DNA of 64,000 nucleotides from Silurus meridionalis (GCF_014805685.1 NC_060885.1:16910632-16974631); one strand, 5' to 3'; positions 1 to 13,520 are shown, counted from the first letter of the stretch. Program-made: numbers and translations. The notes: generated from the sequence alone by a model not told the origin.

Positions 1-650
1 TCTTTGTTTCTTGCTCTTTCTCAAGGCTTGACTCTTGTCTAGGCCAGCATTAATGTACCTGTTTACCTCATGGGTGGTCTTGAGCCGGGCTCAAATAAAG
101 CCCCTTTTCCTGCAGATCTAAGTGTAGAGTAGCTGCTAATCCGATTTCAGGAAACAGCCAAGTCGCCCTCTAGCTTCCCAGCTTATTTCTACAACAGGGA
201 CAGAGATGGAGGGAGAGTGCATCATTCAGCAAATATTCAAAGGCAGACTTTAGGACCACCTAACCTGTGGCTTTTATTGCCCACCCCATAATGAGGGGGG
301 GAATATTACCTTTTCACTGCCTGTGCTTTTTTCAAATACATTCTGCCCTCACGGGGACATTACAGTGGCCAAATATAATGCCGGGTTTCATGGAGTCCAG
401 GCTTATCTGGCCTTGGAAAGTATGTGAGACATGCCAGTGAACAAAGGGCCATCTCTCCGCCAGCAAGCCGGGTGAGGGGATCTCTTTCAGTGGCCACAGA
501 TTGCCCTGTGTTCCCTTAATTGACAGACCAGGGCTGGCTGGGACAGAAATGACATGCAGCTGCCCCTGGCCAAGCCAATGCAGGTAGGCCACATTTCATC
601 AGGGAAATAGTCCCTAATCCTCTATTCTGCATGTGAGACCTCTATTCTGG
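1..650. promoter_or_regulatory. Candidate conserved non-coding block (gene desert start)
   Basis: No coding signal and no recognisable repeat. From about 330 to 600 the base composition is balanced and complex, unlike the AT-rich, microsatellite-laden DNA that follows, with motifs such as CCTTAATTGACAG (homeodomain-like). By synteny this may be the 5' flank of a pax2 gene. The call is inference from texture and gene order. A multi-fish alignment is the deciding test. Confidence 0.25.
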
Positions 651-2035
651 TAATACATGCTTGCTTTGGCACACACTGTCATGCAACTCACAGTTAAATC
701 TAAGCCATAGCTTATTCACATGGCACATATGTTTCAAAGTGCATTTATATCTCTGTATAAGAGAACATATCAAATCATCAAATCAAATGACCAAATCATC
801 ATCCAAAAGCAGGATCTATATTATATACTATACTATATATAAGCGACTAATATATGTGCAGACGTTTAAAAAAAGCACCATGAGTGTTAAATAGACTTCA
901 TGGCATGCTCTGGCTCAGTAGCTCAATTTTCTCTCAACCGTTCTGGGGAAAGCATGGCCTCAGCTGGCCGAAAACAGGCAATGCAGAACATTTGATCAAG
1001 CAAGCGGCAAACTGAAGCACAAAATGACAAGATGTTTTTAGAAACTGGCAAAAAGTCAATAGAGCTGATTAAAAAAAAAAATCATGAATCTTTCAAAATC
1101 CAGAAGCACTCATTATATTGCATACACAAATGTGTTTGTAAATCAAATAGCTGAAAAAGATGCTCATTATAAAAGAATCAAATAATGTATTTATTTGTTT
1201 TCAATTTTTAAATGTAAATTTAGCCTTCATAGACTTTCATTACACATAGTTCACATGCAAAAAGCTCAAAAGCAATTCCTGGAAAATATTATGACAATAG
1301 GGAAAGTGAATAAACTGACCAGCAATGATTAAAAATATCAGCATAAAATCCTATTATGGGCACCAGGCCAGTATTTATACAGAAAAAAAATCCTGCACCA
1401 TGTTATTTGTCTTTTCTTTTTTCTAACCCCAATGCATGACTTTCATGCTATCAACACACTGCCTATTTTTGTTAGTTAATTACTTTGCTGTGTGGAACCA
1501 AGCCAAACAAAACTATTAGCGCATTTATTATTATTTATAAATGCAAGAATCGGGGGGGAAAAAAACTCTTATGTGCACTAAATAGTGCATGTCCATACAT
1601 ATCATTTGCCAGCTGACACCAGCTTTTTCCAGAGTAGGCCAATGCGCATGTATCCTAATATACAGTATGCAATGGCATCAGAAGAAAAGCGTGTCACTTC
1701 TGATCCCTAGTGTACTGTCAGATGTCAGCAGACCCGAGGGAGTTTGCTTTCAGCAGGGAATACATTTGGCCATACGGCATCTGTCGCTGCCGCTCAAATC
1801 AGCTTCCAAACCGCTGAGCATCACCCACACCAGACCAAGCCAGCGCTGCAACTAATGCAACTCTTGGTCATATTAAATAAGCTTTTCAGGTTTTTTTTAG
1901 ACATATGACAAGTTATTGTTTGCTTTGGACTTGTCAGGTTTTTTAATGCTGGATCAGCTACAACCAGTCTCTCAGGATTTTTAAAAAAGTTTTCATTAAG
2001 TTGAATTTTCTGAAGTGTTTTTAATTAATAAATGT
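651..2035. other. AT-rich non-coding DNA
   Basis: I see no gene, tRNA or recognisable transposon. The open frames here are short and lack codon structure or splice context. A few short homopolymer runs occur, for example (A)n near 1070. Confidence 0.6.
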
Positions 2036-2039
2036 AAAG

Positions 2040-2460
2040 TGGAGTGATGCTTCGAAAAGATCTCTGCAAGCTCACATGACATGCTTGAGTCAAGACTGCA
2101 GTGCACTATCCATTCCTAAATACTCCAGATAGTGAGTGTACTTGACGTGGGGCCAAGCAGACTAAGGAGGGCCACACAGTGGCGGTAACTCCAGCCCTAC
2201 AGAGAGGGCGAGATAAGAGAGTCCCATCTCAACCCTGCCTCGCCGTTACCTGAGGAACGCTACCAAGTCAATAAAAGCCCTCTTGTGTCTGTCAGAGCTC
2301 TTTCAGTGCTCCGTTTGATGGCCCATCATCCCGCTGCTGCTAGCTGATGACCTTGATCCCACACTTAGCCCAGTGTAGCTAGAGCCCATAAACATGGCCT
2401 AAAGAGTGCAAGCTCTCAGCTTCCTAACAGCCCTGTACATTACAAACAAAGGTAAATAAC
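2040..2460. promoter_or_regulatory. Candidate conserved non-coding block
   Basis: About 420 bp of complex sequence without ORF or repeat, richer in GC than its flanks and with several CpGs (for example around 2180-2250). It stands out from AT-rich surroundings in the way vertebrate enhancers often do. This is inference only; alignment to other teleosts would test it. Confidence 0.25.
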
Positions 2461-3297
2461 ACATGGCTGTGAATGTGAGTGGGGTGTTTGCTCTCAAAAG
2501 ATGCCTCCAGGGACTGAGTTTTCATTACTAGTGCCTTAAAATAGCAATAATAGCAAAACCTACAGCAGATCAATACTATAGGAGCAGTCTAGCCTATGTT
2601 TATTACATGGATTGTGCAGAGTATCAAAGAAAAGAATTATCATTTATGGATACAGATCTCAAATTTAATGGAACTTTTCTTTTTTTTCTGTTTGTAAATG
2701 ATATGCTGGAAAACTAAGAAATGAAATGGAATAAATGTATTTGCAATTTAAATTATTGTCGAAGAAGCAAGGCTGAATCATTAAAATTTTAAATATCATA
2801 GCAATCTTTTAAAATATTGCAAGGGAGCATAAATGCAGGAGGTCAGATGACTGTTTGAATGCACATATTTCCTGAGTAAGTACTAGCTTTGTTAAGAAGT
2901 ATTGAATCTTCTATACTGGCTCTTGCAGACCTCTTAGAGAAGTGACTTTTGTCTCAAGAACATAAAATGTTATTGCAAGTTCAGTGGAGCACTTACCAAG
3001 ACAACAACAATAGTCGTCACCAGTGAAGAGATTGTGGCTCCACCACGGGCCAGTGAAACTAAAAGAACATAATGGAGATGCAGTAATAACATGGCCCTGA
3101 CAAATAACAGCAAAGTAGAACCCTTTTTTAGGATGTGCCAACAACCTACTGACAAAGGGCAAGAATAATTAAATAAAAGCTTTTCAAATAAAATTTATGC
3201 ACACTTTTGTATTTCAAAATATTATATACAAAAGGAAGAAACTATGTTTTCATAAACAGTAGATTTATTAAAGCTATAGATTTATATTTACATTTTG

Positions 3298-3300
<3 letters not shown>
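2461..3300. other. AT-rich non-coding DNA
   Basis: Nothing recognisable is visible. An 83-codon frame on the minus strand (2911-3162) has no domain and no splice context, so I do not call it a gene. Confidence 0.55.

Positions 3301-3362
<62 letters not shown>
3301..3362. repeat. (TA)n microsatellite
   Basis: Uninterrupted TA dinucleotides for about 62 bp. It is one of six long (TA)n arrays in this window. Confidence 0.95.
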
Positions 3363-3367
<5 letters not shown>

Positions 3368-3675
3368 TTAAAATATGTGAATTATTATTTATCACTATTC
3401 AATAGCAGAACATTTTCACATTCATCTAAATCTGGCAATGTGCTGGTCTTGTATGACTTGCTTCACACAAAAGCTTAACACACAGTCAGAATTTCACACT
3501 CCTAATTTACACCTCTTATGACAAACATACTGTAAGTGAATTAACAGTAACAGAGTTACACCCACTGTTAGAATGCTATAAATATCCAAAGGATTTAAAA
3601 AAAAAGACATTTTAAAATAAAGGATTGCCACTACTATTACTAATACAGTAATAAAAATACTACTACTAAAATGTA

Positions 3676-3728
3676 ATAATAATAAGAAGAAGAAGAAGAA
3701 GAAAAAGAAGAAGAAGGAGAATTATTAC

Positions 3729-3769
<41 letters not shown>

Positions 3770-3770
3770 G
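3676..3770. repeat. Compound trinucleotide repeat (AAT)/(AAG)/(ATT)
   Basis: An AAT run passes into AAG repeats with a single GGA, then into about 15 ATT units. The AAT and ATT parts are reverse complements flanking the purine tract, so a snap-back structure is possible. Confidence 0.9.
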
Positions 3771-4820
3771 AAAGAATTGATATACCTACACCTCAGTGGT
3801 AGTATGCTGCACTGCAAGCTACAAACACATCCATGCATTACTGAGTGCTTCTTGATAGCCATGCTCATCACTATAATTTTCCAACTATTGGCCACTGATT
3901 GCATTTCAGCCCAGAGGTGAACATTACATGCTCACTTAGCACCTGAGATCACGCAGGCCGCTGTGTCTTCCCCTCCAGTGAGTACTTGGCAAAGCCAGAC
4001 TCTGTGAACTCAACACACACCATGCAACATCGACCACAGACAGCCTCCAGTGAGTGAGAGATTCTGCTAACAAATTGTTTGTGGGGTAAATACACAATGC
4101 TTTTAACTGCATTTAAATATGACTGCTTGACTCACTGTGCATTGAGGGTGGGGGGGGAATTACACAACATAAATTACATCAGTACAACCTGTGTAATAAT
4201 TATAGGTTTGGACTAGTTATACTTGTGTTACGGTACAGTTAGTGTGTCTAAGAGGTGTTTTGTGTATTCACAGGCACTGAATGACTTAACCCTGTCATCC
4301 AGGGTTTAGAACACAATGGTGTAGGCACCCAGGGTCCGAAACTATACACTTTAATAAAGTCACAAATGGCTAAATGAGGAGCTCTGATCGCACTCACATT
4401 ACCAACAACAAGGGCTGCACTATGCCTCAAGGAGTTTTGTTTTCCACAAATATGCTAAGCTAATACAGACCTAAAAACACAGAAACCTGATCACAACTTG
4501 GGTTGTTCAGGTTTTAGCTACCGCACACAGGGTTTTTCCTTTTTAGCTCTTTTAGGAAAAACATCAAGCATTCAGCGTACCTCCTTTGTGGAATTTGAGC
4601 TTAAAAATAGTCTCTACATACTAACCAGTAAAGGTAAAACAGCTCAGCAGCATAAGCTGCAAAGTGTTAGATTTTGCTGGTTCATGTTGATGCATGGCAG
4701 TTTTTCACTGTTGTCTGTATCAGAAACAAAAATGGATTTTGAAAAAAGAGAGAGAAGAGGAATGGACTGAGGGCACATATGTGTGCGAGAGGAGAGAATG
4801 ATAAAGAAAGAGAGAGAAAA
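3771..4820. other. Non-coding DNA
   Basis: No gene or transposon recognised. A poly-G run of 9 lies near 4149. Open frames on both strands lack any domain. Confidence 0.5.
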
Positions 4821-4824
4821 AGGA

Positions 4825-4828
<4 letters not shown>

Positions 4829-4860
<32 letters not shown>
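4829..4860. repeat. (GA)n microsatellite
   Basis: About 16 GA units, flanked on the left by shorter purine-rich GA tracts from 4747. It produces low-complexity open frames on both strands that are not genes. Confidence 0.9.
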
Positions 4861-4861
<1 letters not shown>

Positions 4862-4863
<2 letters not shown>

Positions 4864-5215
4864 CAAACTTTTTAGAGTCTTCTTTGGGCCTCCCATTTGG
4901 GCACAGAGAGGTCGCAACCTCCCTCTTTATTTTTCCCAAGGCTGTTGGGCTAATGAAGTAACAACAAACTGGGCCGGCGGCTAATTTGGAGTGGCATTTC
5001 CTGGCCCCTCTTGGCCCACGGAGATGTGTTTCATTTTCTCTTATCAGTGTTTCAGTCATGTGGCTTTCTGCATGGACGCCCTTGTCTCCCCCCATCGTTG
5101 GCCTAATGGAAACTTCGTTAATGTCATTAATCTGCCGACTAGGACAAGTACTAAACATACATCAGCCTGTTTATACCAGCTTTGAGAGAAAAACGCTAGG
5201 GGCTGTTTAGACATG
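4862..5215. promoter_or_regulatory. Candidate conserved non-coding block
   Basis: Complex, GC-balanced sequence follows the GA repeat. It holds several ATTA/TAAT cores (for example GGCTAATTTGG near 4980 and GTTAATGTCATTAATC near 5117) and GGCCCCTCTTGGCCC. There is no coding signal. I infer an enhancer-like element in the presumed pax2 regulatory flank. Confidence 0.3.
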
Positions 5216-5745
5216 AACACCATAGGAAGATACACTGAGGTTTCATTATCTTTACCGGTCTATGCAGCAGCAAAATTGGCCAGGACACGCATTAATCAAG
5301 TTATGTCATGGTTCTTAACCGAAATGTACACCGCATGTAACTTTTCCTCATATTTTCACGTGTATACACAGTTGCAAACCAATAAACCATAATTGGAAGT
5401 TTGATGAGAATAACACAAGCGATCACTACCCAGATAATGCATGCAGGGCCAGCGTGAAACTGTGAATGTCACCACTCGGGTTTAGAAATTGGAAGTAAAT
5501 TGAATGTTCAAATTGATAGCTTAAATAATCACATAACTGCTATGCTAGCAAATAATCCACTTGTCCATCATGCGGTACAGACAGTAATAGGATGAAAACT
5601 GGAGATTTAGACAGAGACTTTTCCACATGATAAATCTTGTGAACAGTATCACAATCTTGTGATAAATCTTGTGAAAACCATAAATAACATAATAACAATG
5701 ACAATAATGTTATAAATGAGCAGGTTATATTAGCTTGTTCCCTCT
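5216..5745. other. AT-rich non-coding DNA with a short direct repeat
   Basis: The 15-mer GATAAATCTTGTGAA occurs twice, near 5628 and 5662, in direct orientation. Otherwise nothing is recognised. Confidence 0.5.
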
Positions 5746-6860
5746 AATTCTGAACATGTGTGATGCCTGTGTGGTAGCTGTCCTGTTGACCCCACATAAA
5801 GAGATGCTCTGTGCTCACCTCAAATCAAAACAGAGGGCCTGCATAAAGGCACTTTAATGATGAGTCAGGCAACTCGGAGAGGTCTCTCTAATTAAGAGAC
5901 TTCATTCACACATTCCCTCCACTCCATGAATGGACACTCTCAGGCTGACATGTCATATAGCTCCATTCATAGCAAGCAAAAACACGGGCGGGGGAGCAGA
6001 GCTCAGCTGGGAGGGATGGCTAACCGAGGGGACATTTTCTTTTGTGCACCACTAAGCTTCTGGGGCCAAATGCCAGCAGGCTTACCCTAGTGCTGGCTGC
6101 CCATGTGTTTCGCCTTTCTCCCACATGGAGTAATTAGGAAGATCTTAATGGGTTTTCAGGTTTATTAGTGTCCAGAAAAAGCTTCAAATGTCACTTTAAT
6201 TAAAGGGGATTCTGAAAACAGCTTGTGTGGCAATGTCGTTTAGAAGAATCCTTGGTTGGGCACAAGGGGAGTGAACAGGCCAGACTTTCAATGCACACAA
6301 AGATAGCAAAGCTCTAAAAGAAGACCATCTAGACCCTTGGTTGGGCAAACTAGATCATTTGACCCCGACATAACATTAAACTGACAGCAATTATTGGCTT
6401 AGCATGCCACACAGGCGTAAACGAATCCCTCCTTTCATATCAGCATCGGCAATCCTACTCCAAAAAGGCCGTCCCATTGAAAAAAAAAAACTCGCTCCCA
6501 AATTATTTTGGGGGATAAATTTATTCCTGGCATATCCTATGCTCGTTCATGCAGAATATAAAATCCTAGATTATTTCTTGCTTGGTTAACTCGCATCCGT
6601 TCTCCTCGTTCACAAAGCCACTCTAATGTTGCCATTAGTTATGCTTCTCTGGTGGCCAAAAGATGAATCCTGAGGTCCTCGCACCAATAAATGAATGGTG
6701 GAAGGAGATAAAATATATCACCGAGATAAAGAGGCCAGTTCATTGCTGGAACATCAGAGTGCAAGATAATTAATCAATATGAAAATGACATGACTGTTAA
6801 ATGTGCAGCTTAGAAAAGCCTCTCATCTATTTTTCTCCCGTTAAAATGATGCTCCAATGT
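5746..6860. promoter_or_regulatory. Candidate cluster of conserved non-coding elements
   Basis: About 1.1 kb of complex sequence with no repeat and no plausible ORF. It has many homeodomain-type cores (CTCTCTAATTAAGAG near 5883, CTTTAATTAAAG near 6193, GGTTAACTCGC near 6585) and a possible E-box (CAGCTG, 6004). The palindromic TTAATTAA-type centres are notable. This is the strongest enhancer-like stretch of the left desert by eye. Function is inference. Confidence 0.35.
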
Positions 6861-8185
6861 TCATAATTCTACAACCATCATGCCCAAGAAAAGAATATAA
6901 AATGTTTCATATAAAGACATTTTATAAAGGAATATAGCCTGTTTTAATAATAAATCCAGTGGAGAAAATAATCCCATGCACGCATTATATTTGAATTTCA
7001 TCCCTAATTCAACAATATTCCATTCCTGAACTCTTCATTTAAACATTCATGCAAAAAGGAAGGTAACTAAAATATTTGAGCCCTTTGTGAAAAAAGAACA
7101 TTTATATTCAAAGGTTGAAAGCAACTAGTGTTTCGTTGAGCGAGGAAAGACAACATGTCAGAGTTTTATGGCACAGGTGTGTAATCGTATGGGCTGAGAG
7201 CCTAGAAAGGTGATCTGATAATTGGCCACAGGGGAAACAGCTGTGTGTCTAGGGATTGTCTGTAGAAGATAAGGGACAGGAACTTGTAGTGAGGTATTTT
7301 ATTAAGTGTCAATTTGCCACAATAGTGTGTCCTTATAGACTCTACAACAGAACAGAGAATGAAAGTGCTCTTGGTGTTTTTTTGCAGCTAGAATAAAGAG
7401 GACCAATAACCTGAAAAGAGGTATGTTTAAAATGTAGAAGAATAAATCTAATAAATTATTTTCAACCTAAAAAAATACCCTGCATTAAATAATTGTAATG
7501 TGTCTAAAAAAGGAAGTATTTGTTAATCAGATAATATGAACAGCAAACTTTTAAAAGCTGAAAAAAGGGGAATAAATAAAGGTAAAAAGAAATAAATCTA
7601 TTAATATAGATGGTGTCATTTGTATGTGCTGTGTTAAAAAAAACTGCAATGCTTAGAATTTTAAACTTAGTACAAAGAATGCTGCCACTTTTTCATGCTG
7701 TGGAATTGCATCTGTTGGCAGCAAAGCGAAACAGCAAGCTTTATTTTCCTCAGACAGTAATGCTAGTGTACCTTTGGCACAGAAAAGCAGCGCCTCATAC
7801 CTCACTCGGGGCGGCTCAGTCAATGGAACAAAGTTAGAAGAATAGAATACAGTCACAGAACAAAACACACACGGCACAGTGCCGGTGCAGAGACTACAGC
7901 TGGAATTCCACTCGGTGTACAAGATGAGCAAAATGGTGACAGGCAAGTGTGGGATGAGGCCTTTACTCCTATAAGCCATGCATGTCTTCAGCCAAGAATC
8001 ATTTCCATTTTCATAGGCAAGACTACAGCTGCAGAATTCACTCATCAGTGGAACACCACTGCAAACAACTGTTTGTGTTCTGTCTGCATTAATATAACGT
8101 ACGTCTGCATGTTAGAGTAAATAACTGTTCTAATGTTATGACCGATTAGAAAATGGCAGTATGAACAACAAAAACTACTACTATT
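6861..8185. other. Non-coding DNA, nothing recognised
   Basis: AT-rich sequence with no domain-bearing ORF. The 130-codon minus frame (7653-8045) has no family resemblance I can name and no supporting splice sites. Confidence 0.5.
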
Positions 8186-8262
8186 AATAATAATAATAAT
8201 AATAATAATCATAATAATAATCATCATAATAATAATAATAATCATTATCATCATCATCACTT
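8183..8262. repeat. (AAT)n/(ATC)n trinucleotide repeat
   Basis: AAT units are interrupted by AATC units and end in TCATCATCATCAC. It yields a minus-strand Met/Ile-rich pseudo-ORF. Confidence 0.9.
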
Positions 8263-8369
8263 ACTTGGTGAATTAAGTGTTAAATTAATTAACAGCATTA
8301 TAATTTGCAAATAAATTACCAAATTTTGTGTTAAATGTTTTATAGAAAGGACTAGAATTTGCTACAATT

Positions 8370-8373
<4 letters not shown>

Positions 8374-8457
<84 letters not shown>
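8374..8457. repeat. (TA)n(CA)n compound microsatellite
   Basis: About 71 bp of TA followed by about 12 bp of CA. Confidence 0.95.
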
Positions 8458-8459
8458 AC

Positions 8460-10065
8460 TATATTTATTATTTTTATAATTTTTTTTCCAACATCCAAAT
8501 TGGAAAGAGCATAATGTTCCAGAAATATTGAAGCTACATTATAATACAAAATTTTATTTAGTCTCTAATGTAAGTCATGACAAACATTTAAAAAATGATT
8601 TAATTGTTCAATTAGATCCCAGTTACCAAAGTTTATAACAATGGCATGTCTCAGTACAATACATGCAGAAGGTGGAGCTGTTTGCAATTCACCCTTATTT
8701 ATGGATTTTTAGCAGCGGCATTGACATCAGCCCAGCCCAGTGTTTTGACAGGACACTAATGTTGAGCTGAGATGAGGAATCACTTCAAGGTGCCCTCTGA
8801 CAAAAGATAAATGGCAGCTGACCTGATGACACCAAAAGGTGAGCAGCCTTGTGGCACTGTTGTGGTGCTGGTCAGAAAACATTTCCTGTGTTTCTTGAAA
8901 TGCACCACACCTTTAGCTTCTTAAACTTCCCACAGGCACGGAACGATATTCCGTCGGACTGAACGAAGTTATTACTTTCCCTAAGAATAAGAACCATGAC
9001 ATCAGAGTTTAACATCAGAGTTATTATGTGATTTTGTTAAACAGTCAGAAAATACATAAACGTAAAAAAGCAATCGCAGATTTGAATAGATGTTAAGAGA
9101 TATAAATAGCAAAAGAAAACATAATAATGAGCTAATGATCTCCTAATTCTGGACATAAAATTGTGCAGATTATTAATTTAGATTTCATTAATTAAGACTA
9201 GCAAATTTTTTAAATACAATAAAAACAAACAATACAAAACACAGTTCCTGAACTAAATGGACCATGGCTGTTTATTTTTCCACATTATATTCTCAGCCAC
9301 ATAAATGATCAAACCTGATGACAGTCAAAGTCTGAGGAAGAAACGGAGCTTACCGAAGGGAAAGTGACAGGCCTTTCTACAACAGATGTTTCTACCGAGG
9401 GGAGTCTACTCTCCACTGAGCAGTCTCACACATGAGAGACACCCAAAGCTTTGGAAACCGTCCTAAAAATGTATATTCACTGGTAAACATGCCACCTCCC
9501 GCACTGACTATTGCTTTCACAAAATATTCCTGCCATGTGCAAGATTACAGGGAACTACTCACAATGTAGAAATAAATTAGCATCCATCTATACAGTTGAG
9601 GAGAATGAACTATCTTTTAACCACCACCCCCCAAAAAAAGGATGTTGCACCTTATTACAAAAAAGATAAGCTTTTATCGATCCATAATCTGGACGAAAGC
9701 CAGACTATTGACAGGAAGACAAAAGACTTCAGCAAGGCCATTTGTCACAAATCTAGTGCTGTTACTCTATCATGGCAAGAGAAATTTTCCCACTGGAAGT
9801 GATAACACACTTGTTCAGTTTTAGCAGATCAATATTAATATGTGGGTGATCCAGAAGATAGATGTAGGACACAGTTTAACCAGTTCCCTGCTGGATCACA
9901 ACACGAAGATCAAACGCATTCACTCAGGACCTGGAACAGGTTGAATTTTGATGCTTTTCTTTGTGGTGTTTTCACACAAGCATAAGTAGACATAAGTAGA
10001 CATTTGAATAGGTTCTGTAGATAAAAATTAAATTGAATTATTCTCTTGCAAAAGCTTCTAATACT
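8460..10065. other. Non-coding DNA, nothing recognised
   Basis: A moderately complex patch at about 8690-8960 could be a small regulatory element. The remainder is AT-rich. No gene found. Confidence 0.45.
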
Positions 10066-10067
10066 GA

Positions 10068-10122
<55 letters not shown>
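10068..10122. repeat. (AAT)n microsatellite
   Basis: About 18 AAT units. The reverse strand reads as a poly-Tyr frame, an artefact. Confidence 0.95.
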
Positions 10123-10259
10123 GATTAAATCTACTACCAATGCTGCATTAAAAACTAGCAATTCAGAAAAAAATAAGTATAATATAAAATAATACAAAAA
10201 AAGTATTTTTTTTTTATATTTATATTTCTTTAAAGTCCTAATTATCACCTAAATTAGTC

Positions 10260-10520
10260 CCAGTACAGGACTTCAAGTAAACAGTTTTCAGCAGTGCACA
10301 GAGATGGCATGCTTGTCATCTAAAGCCATGTCCACTTCACAAGACAGCATTTTGCCTCCTGTTCATTGTGGCCAGTCTGGTGCCCATTTCCTTCAGACAG
10401 GATCTAAGCAGGAGCCAGACGGGAAGGCAAGCATGGCCTCGCAGGAGGCCGGATAAGCCAGCTCTGATGCCTTGATACAGCTCCAGACCCCCAAGCTTTG
10501 ACATGCTGGCCACAAAAGCA
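10260..10520. promoter_or_regulatory. Candidate conserved non-coding block
   Basis: About 260 bp of GC-balanced, unique-looking sequence between microsatellites, without a usable ORF. Enhancer status is inferred from texture only. Confidence 0.25.
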
Positions 10521-10729
10521 GAAAAAAAGTTTCCTCAGGAAGAAAATAGGCTTCTAGCAAAATACTGTACGCCTTTTTTTCTTTATAGTCTACACAGATG
10601 TCACTGTTTAAAACCTATAAATATAGTGAGATTAGAGGTGTTATAATCTACAACACAAAAAAATAATAACCTTGCAAACTGAACTACATATAAGAAAACA
10701 AATATTAGATTTAATATTAAAGACAAAGT

Positions 10730-10734
<5 letters not shown>

Positions 10735-10799
<65 letters not shown>
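10735..10799. repeat. (TA)n microsatellite
   Basis: About 32 TA units. Confidence 0.95.
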
Positions 10800-10806
<7 letters not shown>

Positions 10807-10912
10807 ATTTGAAAAACATTTTTTAAAGGTTTGGGTATAGCAAAAATATCAGCTACTTTAAGATACAGGGTTGATACTTTGTATTGTATTCCCATTTTAA
10901 AGATTCCACACA

Positions 10913-10915
<3 letters not shown>

Positions 10916-10951
<36 letters not shown>
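10916..10951. repeat. (AAT)n microsatellite
   Basis: About 11 AAT units. Confidence 0.9.
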
Positions 10952-10952
<1 letters not shown>

Positions 10953-13520
10953 CAGATATTATGTGTTTTATTGTTTAGTTTTTTGCTTTATGTCTTCAGC
11001 ATGCTTCACATGGGTTTATATTCAAACTAATTAATAACTGGGGAAATGTATGCACTAAAAATACATTCATAAAAATAAAATATTAGTTCAGTGTCAAATT
11101 ATTATGCCTAAACTGCAGATCATCTATTAATGAAATAATTAGAAGTGTTACGAAAGACCGGTCTGGATATTGGTGTTTAAAGTTTGGCAAAAGGTAATTA
11201 ATTTGGCAGTAAATTATTTGCACTGTAATTGCTTAAACTAATGAAGGAGAGGAAATTGCAAATCAAACTGAGGTTCTCTACCTTTCACTCTAATAAGATG
11301 GAAATCTTTTGCACAATGAGCAAAATACACATTACAAATTCTGACCAGCCATCCTGATAATATCATGCTTATTAACTGTAATGGTATGTTACTGGGTTTG
11401 CTTTAATAATTACACAAGCTAATATATCAAATCCTTGTTATCAATATAAGTATTATGAGTGGTGCATAATGAAGGCTTTATCCAAGCTTTTACTCACTCA
11501 ATAAGAAATTCTGCAGTAAATCAGATTTAGCTGTAAAACCTAATACTGAACATACAATTGTATTTCTTATTATAGCTGCCATTTTCCACTGTGCTTGGTA
11601 ATAAGAGAAAGAGACGATTTCATGAAAACATCTGTGCTGTTAAATAAAGCATAAACATGTATAAACTTTCTGCAAAGAAGTTAGCAGGGTGTTTTATACT
11701 CAGCAAAGCACTTTGCAGTAATGTGATGTGCTTGATGGGACACTGGTCCCCACAGGTTCTGTGTGGGTGTCTCTGTGTCTCACCTCATGATCTTGCGGCT
11801 TGGCACACTGGCAGATGGGGTACATCATGCCATCAAGTGGAAAAGCGAGTTAATGTCAAGTGGCTTAAATACAACTGTTCCACCAAAAAAAAAAAAAATT
11901 AGCACAATTCTTTTTTTTTTGTTTTGTTACATTCATTTTTTTCCCCTTTATTTATTATATATAATGATTAATATATTTGAACCCCATAAACACTTATAGG
12001 AATAAGAAACTTCCATAATAAATATATATTTATATTCCCATATAGTTTCACCAATAATTTGTATATAATTTGTTCCATATATATATATTATATATTTACA
12101 TTTGGAAGAGAAACATTTCAGATACAAATCATATTTTTGGGATTTGTAGCCAGAGTAAATTTACATTTAATATACATTTAATATATATACAATATACAAA
12201 AGCCATTGCATATTTATGAATATAAATATCCACTAAAAAACATTATAGATTTTTCTGTATTGCAGGCTTCAGTACTTCCAGTGCAGCACTGAAGAAGTGC
12301 AACTCAATGCAGCCATCTAGTGTTAAAAAGCTATAGTATTAGAATTGTGTTAAGTACAAAGGTATAACTGAAACATGAAAAGAGTTTTAATCTAAATCAG
12401 TCAGTCGGTTTGTAAAAAAATAAGCAAGTAAATAAATGAATGGTTGAAGTGCAGGCTTTTGGGTATAATATACAGTATAGTTTAGCTCATTAAATGTCTT
12501 AACTTTTTGACATATAAAAACTTCTAAAATAATATCAGCATTTTCCTATGTATGTGACTTATATCCCAATAAACTCAGATATAAAAAAGAAACAAAACTT
12601 TGAAATATTTAATACAGTGCACATTTTGGACATTTAATTTTAAATAAATGTAATCCGAGTCCAGCCATGTCACAACGTCTTTTGCACGACTCATTATCAG
12701 CTACATGTACTGTTTCCTGTACTAGATGAAGCTTCAATGGAACTCTGCAAACGACAAGACATGACTCCAGAAGAGCTGAGAATAGAAACAGGCACGCATA
12801 CACAGACCAGACAACATACAACTAAAGCCATATTAATAATGTAGAACTACACATCTATAATGCCAGTATGTGGTAGTAGTACTGCAACTGACCCAGGTGA
12901 GAGCATGGCAGCTCAGTTCCCCCTTTGCTATGGCCAATTCGGCACACTGTAATTGAGAATGACTATATCTTATAACAGCTCAGTGCTTAATGTGAGGTGA
13001 AGTTGACTAGTCTGAAGCTTATACAGCTCATAATGAGTAAATAATTCACATGCATTACATTTATCATTGAAAATAGTTAAGTGCCAAGATATCAAAATAT
13101 AAGCACATAAATAAACTGGCAAAAGAACTCCTTAAGCTTGGTGCACACAATAAACCAAGGATTATGATTGTAGCCTCACATGTAGCCACAATGAAACCAA
13201 ACACTTGATTTCAATCGGCTGTGGCACAGATATTTTGCCAGGCTTGTAAGTGATACTGAAACTAATTAGTTTGCAGGACTACTGCACCATAATAAATATT
13301 TGAATGGGAATATGGGGCAGACATGACTTGTGAGAATTGTGGCCAAGAATTGTGAACATCCCTATGGTGGTTTAAAAGGTTTTAAATGATAATTATATAG
13401 CATTAGTGAAAAAAATGTAAACAAGCTCTTTGTATTGACTATATATGACTTTGCATATGCCAGGCCCGCTTAAAAATCTAGATTTTGCCTGTTGACCAAT
13501 TATTTTTCAGTTTCTTCATC
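10952..13520. other. AT-rich non-coding DNA
   Basis: About 2.6 kb with no recognised gene. 11930-12250 is especially AT-rich, with dense ATATA words. Open frames at 11657-11999 and 12609-12821 have no domains. Confidence 0.5.

Noticed and set aside
7653..8045. 130-codon minus-strand ORF in the left desert
   Set aside because: No domain, no splice sites and no promoter; a length of this order occurs by chance in 64 kb.
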